Of a stretch of DNA of 64,000 nt, positions 1 through 9,211 are shown one piece after another. The notes below the pieces were generated by a model. The model was given only the letters and a program-made list of their open reading frames with translations, had not been told where the DNA came from and did no database searches. The DNA is taken from positions 248,001 to 312,000 of the forward strand of contig CAJXUY010000003.1 of NCBI GenBank assembly GCA_913060665.1, written 5' to 3'. Origin of the DNA: an uncultured Oleiphilaceae bacterium (GTDB lineage Bacteria > Pseudomonadota > Gammaproteobacteria > Pseudomonadales > Oleiphilaceae). Position 1 is the first letter of the stretch. Every line of letters starts with the position of its first letter. The translations under genes and the position numbers were made by a program.

Positions 1-733
1 ATAAAATATCGCCCTCTTGGCTTTTCATGCTGGCACCCTGAACATGCACAACGGATGCCATTGGCGTATAAACAACTCTCCATGCATTGTTTTTTACACG
101 ATGACACAACTCCATATCTTCACCGTACATGAAGAAGTCGTCGTTAAATAACTTGTTATCCAATGCCTCTTTTCGCAGCAGCATGCAGGCGCCCGAAACC
201 CAATCGACATCTACATCGGTTTCTACATCAGTCTCAAGGTATAATGATTGAGTCTTACCAAAATATGACAGTAAGCGAGTAATAAACAAATAATGGCCTG
301 CAATATTTTTAATATTAGGGAAAGCACCTCCCGTCCACCGCTGCAGAGAGTGGTCAATATTGAGGAGCCTCGCCCCCCAAATTGCTACATCTTGGTGCAT
401 ATCAGCATGAGTCAGCAAACGATCAATCCCATCATCAATCAGCATTGCATCTGGGTTAAAGAGCAGAATATATTCACCCTTACAACGATCTAATACTTGG
501 TTATTGGCTCTCCCAAACCCTACATTTTCTTTATTTGCAACAAGGTGAACACGTGGAAAGCTCTCTCTAACCATCTCAACACTGCCATCAGAGGAGTCAT
601 TATCAACTACAAATATCTCAAACTGTTCTAAAGGCAAAGAGGTTTCGCGGTAGAGGCTTTCCAGGCACGCATGCAATAAGTCTTTTACATTCCAATTCAC
701 TACTATCACAGAAAGGCGCATATTGGCATTCAT
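1..733 (-). CDS. Family 2 glycosyltransferase (C-terminus off window)
   Basis: Open frame on the minus strand that leaves the window at base 1; about 244 codons are visible. It begins MNANMRLSVIVVNWN, the usual first beta strand of GT-A fold family 2 enzymes. It then shows VVDNDSSDGS (nucleotide-sugar binding), NVGFGRANN, FNPDA (the metal-binding position, DxD-like) and, near the edge, a YGEDMELCHR stretch that is the acceptor-side ED motif of rhamnosyltransferase-like WbbL proteins. The start at 733 overlaps the stop of the upstream glycosyltransferase as ATGA and has AAGAAGGAT about 10 bases upstream, so the two are translationally coupled. It probably adds a sugar to a surface polysaccharide; the donor sugar cannot be told. 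Confidence 0.9.
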   Translation of the reverse strand, partial: MNANMRLSVIVVNWNVKDLLHACLESLYRETSLPLEQFEIFVVDNDSSDGSVEMVRESFPRVHLVANKENVGFGRANNQVLDRCKGEYILLFNPDAMLIDDGIDRLLTHADMHQDVAIWGARLLNIDHSLQRWTGGAFPNIKNIAGHYLFITRLLSYFGKTQSLYLETDVETDVDVDWVSGACMLLRKEALDNKLFNDDFFMYGEDMELCHRVKNNAWRVVYTPMASVVHVQGASMKSQEGDIL

Positions 734-1833
734 ACGATATAATCCTTCTTAACCACAGACTCGTAATATTTATCTTGCTGAACGGCAATCTCATCCCAGC
801 GATATTGACTGGCCCACAACTTATTAATTTTCGAATCGTCTAAAAGATCGTTATGACTTCGTTCAAGCAACTGAAGCATGCCATTAGAGTATTGTTCAAC
901 ATCAAAAGGCGGGACTTTTACACACCGACTGGAGGCCACTTCATTCATAGGCGCTTTATCAAACAGCACCACATTCTTACCCGCTGCGCAGGCTTCAGTA
1001 ATCACCATACCAAAGGTTTCTTCCCTAGAAGGAACGCATACAAATCTACACGACTGCACAAGAGAGTAAAGCGCCCCACCCCCGACTTTACCAGGCATTG
1101 ATAGATCGTTATCAATGCCTAGTGTACGCGCTAATTCGTTTATTTGTGACGTTTGAAAGCTGTGTCCGGCTAGAACCAGTGGAATTCGCTGGTCTTTTGG
1201 GATCTTGGCATAAGCATGAAGGAGTAAATCAACCCCCTTCTGATTTACATCGACTCTACCCACATACAGTATATAGCTGCCAAAATGCGCATCACACTCA
1301 AAAAAGTGATTATCAACACCATTTGGGATAACAACCGAGTCAGCCCGCTGGTTCCGTTGCTTGATGGTATTTTTCATAGAATCAGTGAGCACAATAAAAT
1401 GCTTATATAGCTTCACACCATAGCGCTCGCCTATAAAAAACGGCAGTTTATATTGTTTGGATAGCGCCTCTGCAAAAAACCACTGAACAGACGCTATAGT
1501 GGGTGCCTTTGAAAAAAGAGGGTTTAAAGTCGCCGATGCTGGCGGCATAAAGTCCTCAACTAACAAATCATAATCAAACTGGCGGATAGCCCTAGGCAAA
1601 CTAAAAAAAAACGTAATATGGTGAGAGGAGCCGTGGTTCCGCACCTTTCGCCCTAAGCGTATATAACGCACATTATCACGAACCAATTCTTGAGTAGAAC
1701 CTTCAAAAGTGGGCGTCAGCACTGTTATTTCATGCTTATGAGATAAACGCCGATAAATTTCAAAGTTGCGCCGAGGCCCACCTCCACTCATCGGGTTATC
1801 GATATCATCGGGATCGATATGAAGAATTTTAAT
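730..1833 (-). CDS. GT4-type glycosyltransferase, probable ATT start
   Basis: GT-B fold glycosyltransferase. The C-terminal half has YVGRVDVNQKGVDLLL, LAGHS and PSREETFGMVITEACA, the donor-binding and E-x7-E motifs of family 4. The first ATG is at 1791 (MSGGGPRRNFEIYRRL), but the reading frame stays open upstream and gives IKILHIDPDDIDNP directly before it, which is the normal N-terminus of this family (usually M-K-I-L-H). The codon at the family start position, 1831-1833, is ATT, preceded by GGGAG at 7-base spacing. I therefore place the start at 1833 as a rare ATT start, or an ATG lost by mutation; an annotation from 1791 would lack the first beta strand. It is coupled by ATGA to the next glycosyltransferase and lies in a surface-polysaccharide setting. 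Confidence 0.85.
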   Translation of the reverse strand: MKILHIDPDDIDNPMSGGGPRRNFEIYRRLSHKHEITVLTPTFEGSTQELVRDNVRYIRLGRKVRNHGSSHHITFFFSLPRAIRQFDYDLLVEDFMPPASATLNPLFSKAPTIASVQWFFAEALSKQYKLPFFIGERYGVKLYKHFIVLTDSMKNTIKQRNQRADSVVIPNGVDNHFFECDAHFGSYILYVGRVDVNQKGVDLLLHAYAKIPKDQRIPLVLAGHSFQTSQINELARTLGIDNDLSMPGKVGGGALYSLVQSCRFVCVPSREETFGMVITEACAAGKNVVLFDKAPMNEVASSRCVKVPPFDVEQYSNGMLQLLERSHNDLLDDSKINKLWASQYRWDEIAVQQDKYYESVVKKDYIV

Positions 1834-2234
1834 CCTGCGTCTCCCATCCTAGAGTGAAATTGAGTTCGTGATCCTTACGCCTTACTTTGAAAAGCAATTA
1901 TTAGGCCAGCAGATAACTTCAACGTCACCATAACACAACTTAACATTATGTTACATTACGTAACCTTAAATTAGTAGCCCTATTGCCCTCCTAGACACAT
2001 AAAATAACACAGCCCAATCACCCGCATATGACAGCTTGATTGAAAATTAATCTTTTATAAAAATTACTTAGCATAAGGTGATGCTTGCAGCCTAAACTCC
2101 GACTATATTTAACTTGGTCATTATTTAAAGATAAGATGATTTGCTTCTAACCAGAAGCCAGCAAGAAAAATAAAAAGATATTGTTCGAAGATTCAAGCTT
2201 GATAGCATACGCACCAAACAGGAGTGACGAACCA
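1834..2234. other. AT-rich intergenic region
   Basis: About 400 bases between divergent genes with no open frame that I can support. It should hold the promoters of the leftward glycosyltransferase pair and of the rightward hydrolase. A weak sigma70-like pair (TTGATT at 2036 with TAAAAA about 16 bases on) is the only candidate I can point to. A TTG-start extension of the hydrolase frame back to 2181 exists but lacks a signal-peptide logic and a ribosome site. Confidence 0.4.
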
Positions 2235-3920
2235 ATGAGCGCGATCAATCATGCCATTCAACAAACCCGAAACACGATAGCATCTTTTTTTTTCATATTA
2301 TCCTTAATTATTAGTGAAGCCCACAGTAATACCAATGTACCCTACCAGCCCTTAGCATCTGACACATCTCCATACCAGGCTTCAATTACGGTTAACCTAG
2401 CTCAAACAAATTCGACCAATAAACGCCTACTTGGAAACAACACTCAATGGGTTGATCGAGGTGACGAGTTATTGTTACCAGACAGCACTGAGTTCTCCCC
2501 CAGCATACTTGAGAAAGTAAAAGCGTTAAGTCCCTCTGTACTTAGGTACCCAGGCGGGTCATTATCAGACCTATACCACTGGGAAAACGGTATGGGAGAA
2601 CTTAAAGATAGAAAAAAACTGAGCTTTTTTCACCAAGATGGAGAAGATACTGTTCTATTTGGAACTGAAGAGTTTCTACGGCTGTGTCACTTGGTCGGTG
2701 CAGAACCCTTGTTAACAGTCAATATTGTCACCGCTCCTCCTGAGGAAGTCACTGCATGGATAAAGGCAATAAATATAGACCGATTAGTCAGCGATGACAC
2801 TTTGTTGCCAAAAGTCGACTTTGTCGAAATAGGCAACGAACCCTATTTAATAGATGATAATCAAAAAAGCTTAGCCATCACACCACAAGAATATGCCAAA
2901 AGAGCCAGCATACTCGTTTCGCAGTTGAGGGCCATCGACCCCTCTTTAAAAATTGGAATTCCCCTTCGAAGCGATGACTTTGATGGTGTGCCTGTTACTC
3001 CTATGCCGGGCTTTAATACTGAAGTCCTTAAAGGCTTCTCAGGTAAAATAGACTTTGTATCCCTTCACAATACCTATTTTCCCTTTTTCTGGGATACGAT
3101 ACCGACAAGTAAGGAGCAAATATACCTGGCGCTAATGGCAGCGATTCACGTGGTGAAAAAAGACCTTAGTCGAACCAGGCTGCAACTTTCCTCATTGAGA
3201 AATGAACCATCTATACCCATCGCTATCACTGAACTGAATTCGATGTTTTCAATCGGGAAAGGTGAGACCGACGGGTATATTCAAACATTAGCAGGCGCCA
3301 TGTATATAGCAGATTTACTCACCATGTTATCCCAGGAGCCCAATATATTAATGGCCAATTTTTGGTCTTTAACCGGAAACTGGGAGTTTGGTGCTATTGA
3401 TCAAACTGGTGGTGAGCGGGCCTCCTTTAAAGTGTTGGCAAAGTTTCACGAAATGCTGGAGGGCAAACATGTTGAAACCAAGGTCAACAGCCCTTCATTT
3501 GATATTATTGGCACCGGCGCTATTGCGCCTCAAAATGAGGTAAATTATATATCTGCGCTTGGATCAATCTCAGAAAAGGGTTTAGAAAGTTCGCTATTGA
3601 AACTATGGGTTATTAATAAGCACCCAGTCAAGCCCGTGAACCTATCATTAACGTCAGATCATGCTTTTACTGGACAAAACATCAATGTTACGACTCTTAC
3701 AACAAACAACTACTTTTCTAAGACTGAAGCTGAACAAATGGTTTGGCAAGAGGAGATATTCAATAACCATAAAAGTGCGTATATAACCCTGAAGCCACAT
3801 TCTATAAACCTAATCAGTATTGATCTACCTGCCTCTTCCCCTCCTCTGAGCCCAACACTAGAACTTAGCCAATTCTCGAACCCTAATACTTATGCAGTTA
3901 AAGGAAGTACAAAAAGCTAA
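2235..3920 (+). CDS. Secreted glycoside hydrolase-like protein
   Basis: 561 residues from the ATG at 2235, which has AGGAG 10 bases upstream; the frame also opens at a TTG at 2181, but only the ATG gives a proper signal peptide (a short charged stretch, then ASFFFILSLIISEAHS). The mature part looks like a TIM-barrel clan A hydrolase related to alpha-L-arabinofuranosidases and GH39/GH79 enzymes. It has LRYPGGSLSDLYHW near residue 103, VEIGNEPYL with the Asn-Glu acid/base pair near 201-202, and AITELNSMF with the likely nucleophile Glu near 333. A beta-rich C-terminal domain follows. The neighbouring glycosyltransferases suggest a role in making or trimming a polysaccharide. Substrate unknown. 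Confidence 0.75.
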   Translation: MSAINHAIQQTRNTIASFFFILSLIISEAHSNTNVPYQPLASDTSPYQASITVNLAQTNSTNKRLLGNNTQWVDRGDELLLPDSTEFSPSILEKVKALSPSVLRYPGGSLSDLYHWENGMGELKDRKKLSFFHQDGEDTVLFGTEEFLRLCHLVGAEPLLTVNIVTAPPEEVTAWIKAINIDRLVSDDTLLPKVDFVEIGNEPYLIDDNQKSLAITPQEYAKRASILVSQLRAIDPSLKIGIPLRSDDFDGVPVTPMPGFNTEVLKGFSGKIDFVSLHNTYFPFFWDTIPTSKEQIYLALMAAIHVVKKDLSRTRLQLSSLRNEPSIPIAITELNSMFSIGKGETDGYIQTLAGAMYIADLLTMLSQEPNILMANFWSLTGNWEFGAIDQTGGERASFKVLAKFHEMLEGKHVETKVNSPSFDIIGTGAIAPQNEVNYISALGSISEKGLESSLLKLWVINKHPVKPVNLSLTSDHAFTGQNINVTTLTTNNYFSKTEAEQMVWQEEIFNNHKSAYITLKPHSINLISIDLPASSPPLSPTLELSQFSNPNTYAVKGSTKS

Positions 3921-3954
3921 ATCGCCCAGACTGACCCAACCGATAACGCGCCAG

Positions 3955-4410
3955 CTAGTCAATTGTAATATGGTCGATAAGGTGATCTTCCCACTGCGCC
4001 TCAGGAACCTCAGTTTCACAAACCACTTTGCCTCTAACTGAGCTTCCTGACATATGAACCGAGTTCGAGCTTCCAGTTACCAATGGATGCCATTCTGGCA
4101 GAGGTTTACCTTCGAGCAATAGACGATAAGCACAGCTCGATGGCAACCAGGCAAACTCATCAAGGCGCCTGAGGCTCAATGAAATGCAGTTTTCTACTTT
4201 CTCCTGTCTATTTTCATATGATTTACAGCGGCAATTTTGATGGTCTAAATACCGACAAGCCAAGTCGGTGTAGTAAAGGTCACCCGTATCTTCATCTTCA
4301 AGCTTCTGTAGACAGCACTTCCCACACCCGTCACACAACGACTCCCATTCTTCCTTTGACATTTCAGGGAGCGTTTTAACTAACCAATAAGGTGAGACCT
4401 GCGCAATCAT
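3955..4410 (-). CDS. ycgN: YcgN/UPF0260 cysteine-cluster protein
   Basis: 151 residues. The cysteine cluster LCDGCGKCCLQKLEDEDTG, followed by LACRYLD, NCRC and further cysteines, is the signature of the CxxCxxCC family (UPF0260, YcgN), thought to bind a metal or iron-sulphur cluster; its biochemical role is not settled. It starts five bases after ycgL and continues the rnd-ycgL-ycgN string, an arrangement conserved in many gammaproteobacteria. Length is normal for the family. Confidence 0.92.
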   Translation of the reverse strand: MIAQVSPYWLVKTLPEMSKEEWESLCDGCGKCCLQKLEDEDTGDLYYTDLACRYLDHQNCRCKSYENRQEKVENCISLSLRRLDEFAWLPSSCAYRLLLEGKPLPEWHPLVTGSSNSVHMSGSSVRGKVVCETEVPEAQWEDHLIDHITID

Positions 4411-4415
4411 AAAGC

Positions 4416-4718
4416 TTAGTCTTCAGCGTCTTTTAATTTTTTATTAAATTCAACAAAACCGGGCAGGTAGTTTTCTTCAACAGGGGGCATTTGTAGTAAA
4501 AAGCCCTTTTCAGCTATTTCAGATAACACCTTAGAAGCGTCAACACGAGACAGTTTTTTTTCAGCCGTTAATAGCATATCGAACACATGAATAGGGGTAC
4601 CGAAAAAAACCAGCAAGTCTTCCGGCAAAACATCTAGCCCATTTTTTTTATCAATATAAACGTACATCTCTGATTTTTTTGAGCTTTTATAAACAGAACA
4701 CACTAGACGATCAGACAT
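4416..4718 (-). CDS. ycgL: YcgL domain protein
   Basis: About 100 residues from the ATG at 4718 (MSDRLVCSVYKSSKKSEMY). A longer frame to 4745 lies inside rnd and adds residues foreign to the family. YcgL is a small alpha/beta protein, UPF0745/DUF709 type, of unknown function, recognisable here by CSVYKS, YVYIDKK and the LPEDLLVFFG region. The start overlaps the rnd stop by eight bases, so its translation is probably coupled to rnd. Confidence 0.92.
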   Translation of the reverse strand: MSDRLVCSVYKSSKKSEMYVYIDKKNGLDVLPEDLLVFFGTPIHVFDMLLTAEKKLSRVDASKVLSEIAEKGFLLQMPPVEENYLPGFVEFNKKLKDAED

Positions 4719-5865
4719 TAAAGGTACTCTCAGCAATTTTTTCAAAAGGGGCTTTTAACAGTTTAATTCGCCACGGACCAAACTCTTCAGGCAGTTGATC
4801 CGAGCGTTGCTTGTTTCTTTCTGCAAACAGCAGCGTAATGTAATGCTCTAACAACCGCTTTCTTCCTAACAGCTCCGGTGCAATATTCCATTCGTTCGCT
4901 ATTGATTCAGATGCTTTTTTTAACGCTCGATAATAATCTAATTTTTGACCGCTTAATGAGCGAGGTATCAGCTCAAAGTTTGAGCAGACTTGGACAGGGC
5001 TATTAATCAGTGATACAAGGTCTTCACCATATTTTCGACACTGACCTGGATTAAGAATGCTGCTCGCCTGTAATGCATTAACACTTTTTGGCATTCTATC
5101 TACAAAATCAAGAAGCTGCTTATCGCTTATAACCCGGCCTCTTGGTTTATCCCTATTCCGCGCTTCGCGCTCCCTCCAGGATGATAGTTTTTTCAACAAC
5201 ACCTGTTTTTCAACTGGAAACTTTGATGCCCCTCTTAGCTTCAGATAATAGCGATCCATATCGACATCAGTATCTGTCATACCTTGGTTTATCAAGGAAC
5301 ATTCCTGCTGAACAACTCCTGATAGGTTTCGTTGTTCTAGTTGAGAGACTAGCTGCGGATAGACTTGATATAAATAGTGTACATCTTTTGCTGCATACTC
5401 AAGCTGTGAGTCAGTAAGGGGGCGTTTTAACCAATCTGACCGGGTCTCCCCCTTATCAATGAGTAAACCCAAATAAAGCTCGATAAACTTTTGGTAGCCA
5501 ACAGAAATACCCTGACCTAACAAAGCACAAGCAATCTGGGTATCAAAAATATTTTGTGGCATACAGCCTGATATCGTCTGAAACAATACGACATCCTCAC
5601 TCATAGAGTGCATCACCTTAATAGTATCACCTACGAGTAAAGGCTTAAGAACCGTTAGGTCATCAATATCAAGCGGATCAATCAAAAAGATTCCCGTATC
5701 ATCTGCAACCTGTATCAATCCTGCCTTGGGGTAGAATGTGTCTACTCGCACAAATTCGGTATCAATAGCGATGAATGGCAAGCACTCCCAATAGGCTAAC
5801 TTTTTTTGTAGGCGACTGAGGTCACTGATCATTTCCACCTTAAATGAGCACCCAAAGTTAGTCAT
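4711..5865 (-). CDS. rnd: Ribonuclease D
   Basis: 3'-to-5' exoribonuclease acting in tRNA and stable RNA 3'-end maturation. The DEDD exonuclease domain is at the N-terminus: FIAIDTEFVR gives Asp35 and Glu37 (Exo I), HSMSEDVVLF is Exo II, and YAAKDVHYLYQVYP is Exo III. A central HRDC domain (SSWREREARNRDKPRGRVISD) follows. At 384 residues it has the usual length. The start is uncertain: the ATG at 5865 has no clear ribosome site, whereas the in-frame ATG at codon 12 has AAGG five bases upstream. It follows recR closely and overlaps ycgL. Confidence 0.95.
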   Translation of the reverse strand: MTNFGCSFKVEMISDLSRLQKKLAYWECLPFIAIDTEFVRVDTFYPKAGLIQVADDTGIFLIDPLDIDDLTVLKPLLVGDTIKVMHSMSEDVVLFQTISGCMPQNIFDTQIACALLGQGISVGYQKFIELYLGLLIDKGETRSDWLKRPLTDSQLEYAAKDVHYLYQVYPQLVSQLEQRNLSGVVQQECSLINQGMTDTDVDMDRYYLKLRGASKFPVEKQVLLKKLSSWREREARNRDKPRGRVISDKQLLDFVDRMPKSVNALQASSILNPGQCRKYGEDLVSLINSPVQVCSNFELIPRSLSGQKLDYYRALKKASESIANEWNIAPELLGRKRLLEHYITLLFAERNKQRSDQLPEEFGPWRIKLLKAPFEKIAESTFNV

Positions 5866-5883
5866 ATATTAGTTCTGCCTTGT

Positions 5884-6486
5884 TTAGCTATCAATTGGTT
5901 TACGTCCTGTTAATGCATGACCCAGCGTGCCGCCATCGACATACCCTAATTGCCCACCCACCGGGATACCATGTGCAATGCGCGTCACTAATACATCTTG
6001 ACCTTCTAACAAGTCAGCTATATAAAATGCAGTTGCATCACCTTCGATGGTTGAGTTTGTCGCTAGAATAACTTCTTTAATTGAGGCTTCGAACACCAAC
6101 CTCATTAACTTATCAAGCCCTATTTCTTCAGGCCCAATGCCATCAATAGGCGATAGGTGCCCCATCAATACAAAGTATCGCCCCCCAAATGTATTTGATA
6201 ATTCCAGCGCTAACAAGTCCGACGGAGTTTCAACGATACATAGCTGACCATTGTTGCGACGCTCATCCGAACATAACTTACAAACGTCAACTTCGGTTAG
6301 GTTTTGACATTTCTGACACCGGCCCACCCCTACAACAGATTCACTCAGCGCATTCGACAAACGTATCGCGCCATCTCGATCTCGCTCTAGTAACTGTAAG
6401 GCCATACGTTGGGCAGATTTATGCCCAACTCCAGGAAGGCAGCGAAGCGATTCAATGAGTTCATCGACAAGAGGGCTAAAGCTCAT
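5884..6486 (-). CDS. recR: Recombination mediator RecR
   Basis: 200 residues, full length. It shows the helix-hairpin-helix LRCLPGVGHKSAQRMALQL, a four-cysteine zinc finger (CQKCQ and CKLC, around residues 57-72), the Toprim domain opening LCIVETPSDLLALE, and the C-terminal RIAHGIPVGGQLGYVDGGTL Walker-B-like segment. RecR works with RecF and RecO to load RecA at single-strand gaps. It lies 3' of ybaB and dnaX in the classical dnaX-ybaB-recR order. Confidence 0.97.
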   Translation of the reverse strand: MSFSPLVDELIESLRCLPGVGHKSAQRMALQLLERDRDGAIRLSNALSESVVGVGRCQKCQNLTEVDVCKLCSDERRNNGQLCIVETPSDLLALELSNTFGGRYFVLMGHLSPIDGIGPEEIGLDKLMRLVFEASIKEVILATNSTIEGDATAFYIADLLEGQDVLVTRIAHGIPVGGQLGYVDGGTLGHALTGRKPIDS

Positions 6487-6578
6487 AAATATAACATCAT
6501 ATGTAAGGGAGACTTAGTTTAACCAGCAGACTGATACACCAACCATATTACGTATCAGTCACTAAAGGGTAAAAGAGG

Positions 6579-6905
6579 TTAAAATGGCATTTTGAAACCA
6601 GGTGGCATTTCCATTCCAGCAGTCATACCCGAAAGCTTACTTTTACTACTTTCTTCAATCTTTCTAACCGCATCATTTACAGCCGCAGCCAATAAGTCTT
6701 CTAACAGCTCTTTCTCTTCTTGCATCAAAGAAGGGTCAATGGTGACTTTTTTGACGTCATGCCGCCCCGTCATCACGACCTTAACCATGCCGGCACCGGA
6801 TTCACCGTGAACTTCTGCATTAGCTAGCTCTTCTTGTGTTTTTTGAAACTGTTCCTGCATTTTTTGAGCTTGTTTCATCAGCTCACCCATTCCACCTTTC
6901 ATCAT
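6579..6905 (-). CDS. ybaB: YbaB/EbfC nucleoid-associated protein
   Basis: 108 residues. [19 protein letters not shown], then [20 protein letters not shown] and the C-terminal MPPGFKMPF are diagnostic of YbaB/EbfC, a small dimeric DNA-binding protein with a tweezer-like shape. It sits between dnaX and recR as in most gammaproteobacteria. The start ATG-ATG at 6905 is preceded by a purine-rich site. Confidence 0.96.
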   Translation of the reverse strand: MMKGGMGELMKQAQKMQEQFQKTQEELANAEVHGESGAGMVKVVMTGRHDVKKVTIDPSLMQEEKELLEDLLAAAVNDAVRKIEESSKSKLSGMTAGMEMPPGFKMPF

Positions 6906-6964
6906 AACAACCTCATACTTCTGTAATTACTTTTTGGTTTAAAGGCCTTTGCGACACGCTTGCT

Positions 6965-9070
6965 TCAATCCAAAGGCTCTACTGTTGACGTTAATATGGT
7001 TGCATCGAACCTATTTACAAGGGTTACAACATTTGGATCAGTCTCAATTGAGGAGATCGCTAACGCCAAGCGCTCCGCTTTCTTGCGTCCCTTCCACTCA
7101 GCCGGTGTTTCAATTTCTGATCTACCCTGTAAAAAATCTACATTATAGCTCTCACCAAACAACAACTTGAACGCTGCAACAATACGTGACTTATGCGTAC
7201 CGGTTAACAGTTTAAAATTTCCTTCTGCTGCACATAGCTCTGCCCTATTCTTCTCTAGATTTAAGCTAGTATTCGCTGCAAGATTTTGTGTCATGCCTGT
7301 TAGGTTAAGCAAAGGCAATATATGTGGCCAAGGGTTGTCCATCGGTAGGAATGCAGTAATATCACAAGATACAGGAGCCACTTCTTCTACAGTTATCTGG
7401 CTTTCTTCAGCTGTACGAGCCTCACGGTTTAGCTCTGCTATGGAGTTCGACTGATTTTCATAATCAGAGTCATCATTTGATCCACTGTTGTCATCAACAG
7501 CAATACTATCAATAGCTATGTCAAGTTCAACGGTTTTTTTTTGAGCAGTAGAGTCACCTTGCTCAACCACTACCTCTTCATCAGATTCACTATCATCAGT
7601 CTGTGCCTGAACATAACGTTCATCATAGGCGTTCGCACCACTAAACCCTTCAAGTGCTGGGTGCCCCTCTGGTGGGGCCTGAGTAATTTCAACCCTTGGG
7701 GCAGGCTTAGTAGATGCAGCTAACTCCGGTGACGGTGAAATCAACATTTCTTCAGGCGTATTGGTATCCCAAGGCGGAGTATCGGCTACCAAGTGTGCAG
7801 ATTCGACCACCACAGGCGTAGGCACTGCACCAGTATCAGCTACTACACCAGTATCATTACCTAAGCCGCTATCTACTGATGCTGTCGCTGTTTCTGGCGT
7901 TTGCGCATCACCATCATTGTCAGAGGGCTGGCTGGCTGCAGTAGTACTATGAGTTGTTAACTGTAGTTTTGGGATGTTGTGGTCAACATTGGGCTGAAAA
8001 GCTAGCATTCGCAGCAGTACCATTTCTATACCTGCACGCTGGTCAGGTGATATAGGTAAATCACTTCGCCCCACTAATGCTACCTGATAAAACAGTTGCA
8101 CATCTTCAGCAGACAATGCGTTTGCAAGCTCTATCACTTGAACTTGGTCGCCCATCGAATTATCGGTGCTGCCTGGAACGGCCTGCTCAACCGCGACCCT
8201 ATGCAACACCGAAATAACATTGGCTAGAACAGCACTATAGTCTGGAGAATATTCAGACAGCGCAGCAACCTCTTGCAGCACATGGCTCGCATTTAAGTTC
8301 GCAACAGCTTCAATAATACGATAAACCTGTTTTTGGTCTATCGAGCCCAGCATCGCACTGACTTCTCGTTCTGCTAACGTATGATTACCATAGGCGATCG
8401 CTTGATCGGTCAAACTTAACGCATCTCGCATACTGCCATCTGCTGACCGAGCTAGCAGCCACAGTGCACTATCTTCAAATTCAATTTTCTCTTGCCCCAA
8501 TACGTTTTTGAGGTGGCCTACAATTCGTTCGGGAGGCATGTTCTTCAAGTTAAACTGAAGACATCTTGATAAAATAGTAACGGGAAGTTTTTGGGGGTCG
8601 GTAGTCGCAAACAGAAACTTTACATGCTCAGGGGGCTCTTCTAACGTCTTAAGTAACGCATTAAAACTGGAGGATGAAAGCATATGCACCTCATCAATCA
8701 GGTACACCTTAAACCGCCCTCTTGTCGGAGAATACTGAACATTATCCAGAAGCTCGCGCATATCCTCAACTTTAGTACGCGAAGCGGCATCTATTTCAAT
8801 TAGATCTACAAACCGGCCTTCAGTGATTTCTCTACAGGCATCACATTGGCCACAAGGAACCGAGGTTATCCCGGTTTCGCAATTAAGGCATTTAGCCAAT
8901 ATCCGGCCGATAGTGGTTTTACCGACACCTCGGGTGCCAGTAAATAAATAAGCATGATGCAATCTTTGCTGATCAAGCGAGTGAATCAACGCTTTAAGCA
9001 CATGCTCTTGCCCAACCATTTCTTTAAAGCTCTGGGGGCGCCACTTTCTTGCGAGAACCTGATAACTCAT
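6965..9070 (-). CDS. dnaX: DNA polymerase III tau/gamma subunit
   Basis: 701 residues. The clamp-loader ATPase has Walker A GTRGVGKT (residues 45-52), a zinc module with cysteines 61/64/73/76/79, and Walker B LIDEVH (around 124-129); the sensor region TTDPQKLPVTILSRC follows. Domain III ends near residue 365. A long acidic, low-complexity linker (about 370-560) leads to the C-terminal tau domains that bind the polymerase alpha subunit and DnaB. Inside the linker an A9 run gives a probable programmed frameshift producing a short gamma form of about 514 residues (see separate entry). First gene of the leftward dnaX-ybaB-recR(-rnd) block. Confidence 0.97.
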   Translation of the reverse strand: MSYQVLARKWRPQSFKEMVGQEHVLKALIHSLDQQRLHHAYLFTGTRGVGKTTIGRILAKCLNCETGITSVPCGQCDACREITEGRFVDLIEIDAASRTKVEDMRELLDNVQYSPTRGRFKVYLIDEVHMLSSSSFNALLKTLEEPPEHVKFLFATTDPQKLPVTILSRCLQFNLKNMPPERIVGHLKNVLGQEKIEFEDSALWLLARSADGSMRDALSLTDQAIAYGNHTLAEREVSAMLGSIDQKQVYRIIEAVANLNASHVLQEVAALSEYSPDYSAVLANVISVLHRVAVEQAVPGSTDNSMGDQVQVIELANALSAEDVQLFYQVALVGRSDLPISPDQRAGIEMVLLRMLAFQPNVDHNIPKLQLTTHSTTAASQPSDNDGDAQTPETATASVDSGLGNDTGVVADTGAVPTPVVVESAHLVADTPPWDTNTPEEMLISPSPELAASTKPAPRVEITQAPPEGHPALEGFSGANAYDERYVQAQTDDSESDEEVVVEQGDSTAQKKTVELDIAIDSIAVDDNSGSNDDSDYENQSNSIAELNREARTAEESQITVEEVAPVSCDITAFLPMDNPWPHILPLLNLTGMTQNLAANTSLNLEKNRAELCAAEGNFKLLTGTHKSRIVAAFKLLFGESYNVDFLQGRSEIETPAEWKGRKKAERLALAISSIETDPNVVTLVNRFDATILTSTVEPLD
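7534..7560 (-). promoter_or_regulatory. dnaX -1 frameshift / slippage signal
   Basis: Read on the minus strand: AAGGTGA, 11 bases, then nine A in a row, then CCGTTGA. The zero frame reads CAA AAA AAA ACC (residues 510-513). A slip of -1 reads AAC CGT TGA and stops after two codons. AAGGTGA is complementary to the 16S rRNA 3' end and stands at nearly the same distance as the internal Shine-Dalgarno that stimulates frameshifting in E. coli dnaX. The A9 run could also allow RNA polymerase slippage, as in Thermus dnaX. Confidence 0.7.
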
Positions 9071-9142
9071 CTGTTTATTTTACCTGAGAAAACGACAGCG
9101 CAAGCTTATCATGTCTTGGTCGATATGCAGAATTTTTATAGT

Positions 9143-9171
9143 ATATTATTTCGCGAATGGCAGACCCTCAA
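9143..9171 (-). promoter_or_regulatory. Putative dnaX promoter
   Basis: On the minus strand TTGAGG (9171-9166) and TAATAT (9148-9143) are separated by 17 bases, a good sigma70 fit about 75 bases upstream of the dnaX start. Confidence 0.45.
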
Positions 9172-9211
9172 GTTTTAAATCAGGCCTACCAAACCGACGT
9201 AGAGACAAGGT

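Noticed and set aside
9071-9211. Possible 4.5S SRP RNA upstream of dnaX, as in some pseudomonads
   Set aside because: No GGAAGCAGCC-like apical motif or long hairpin on either strand; only a promoter-like pair was found.
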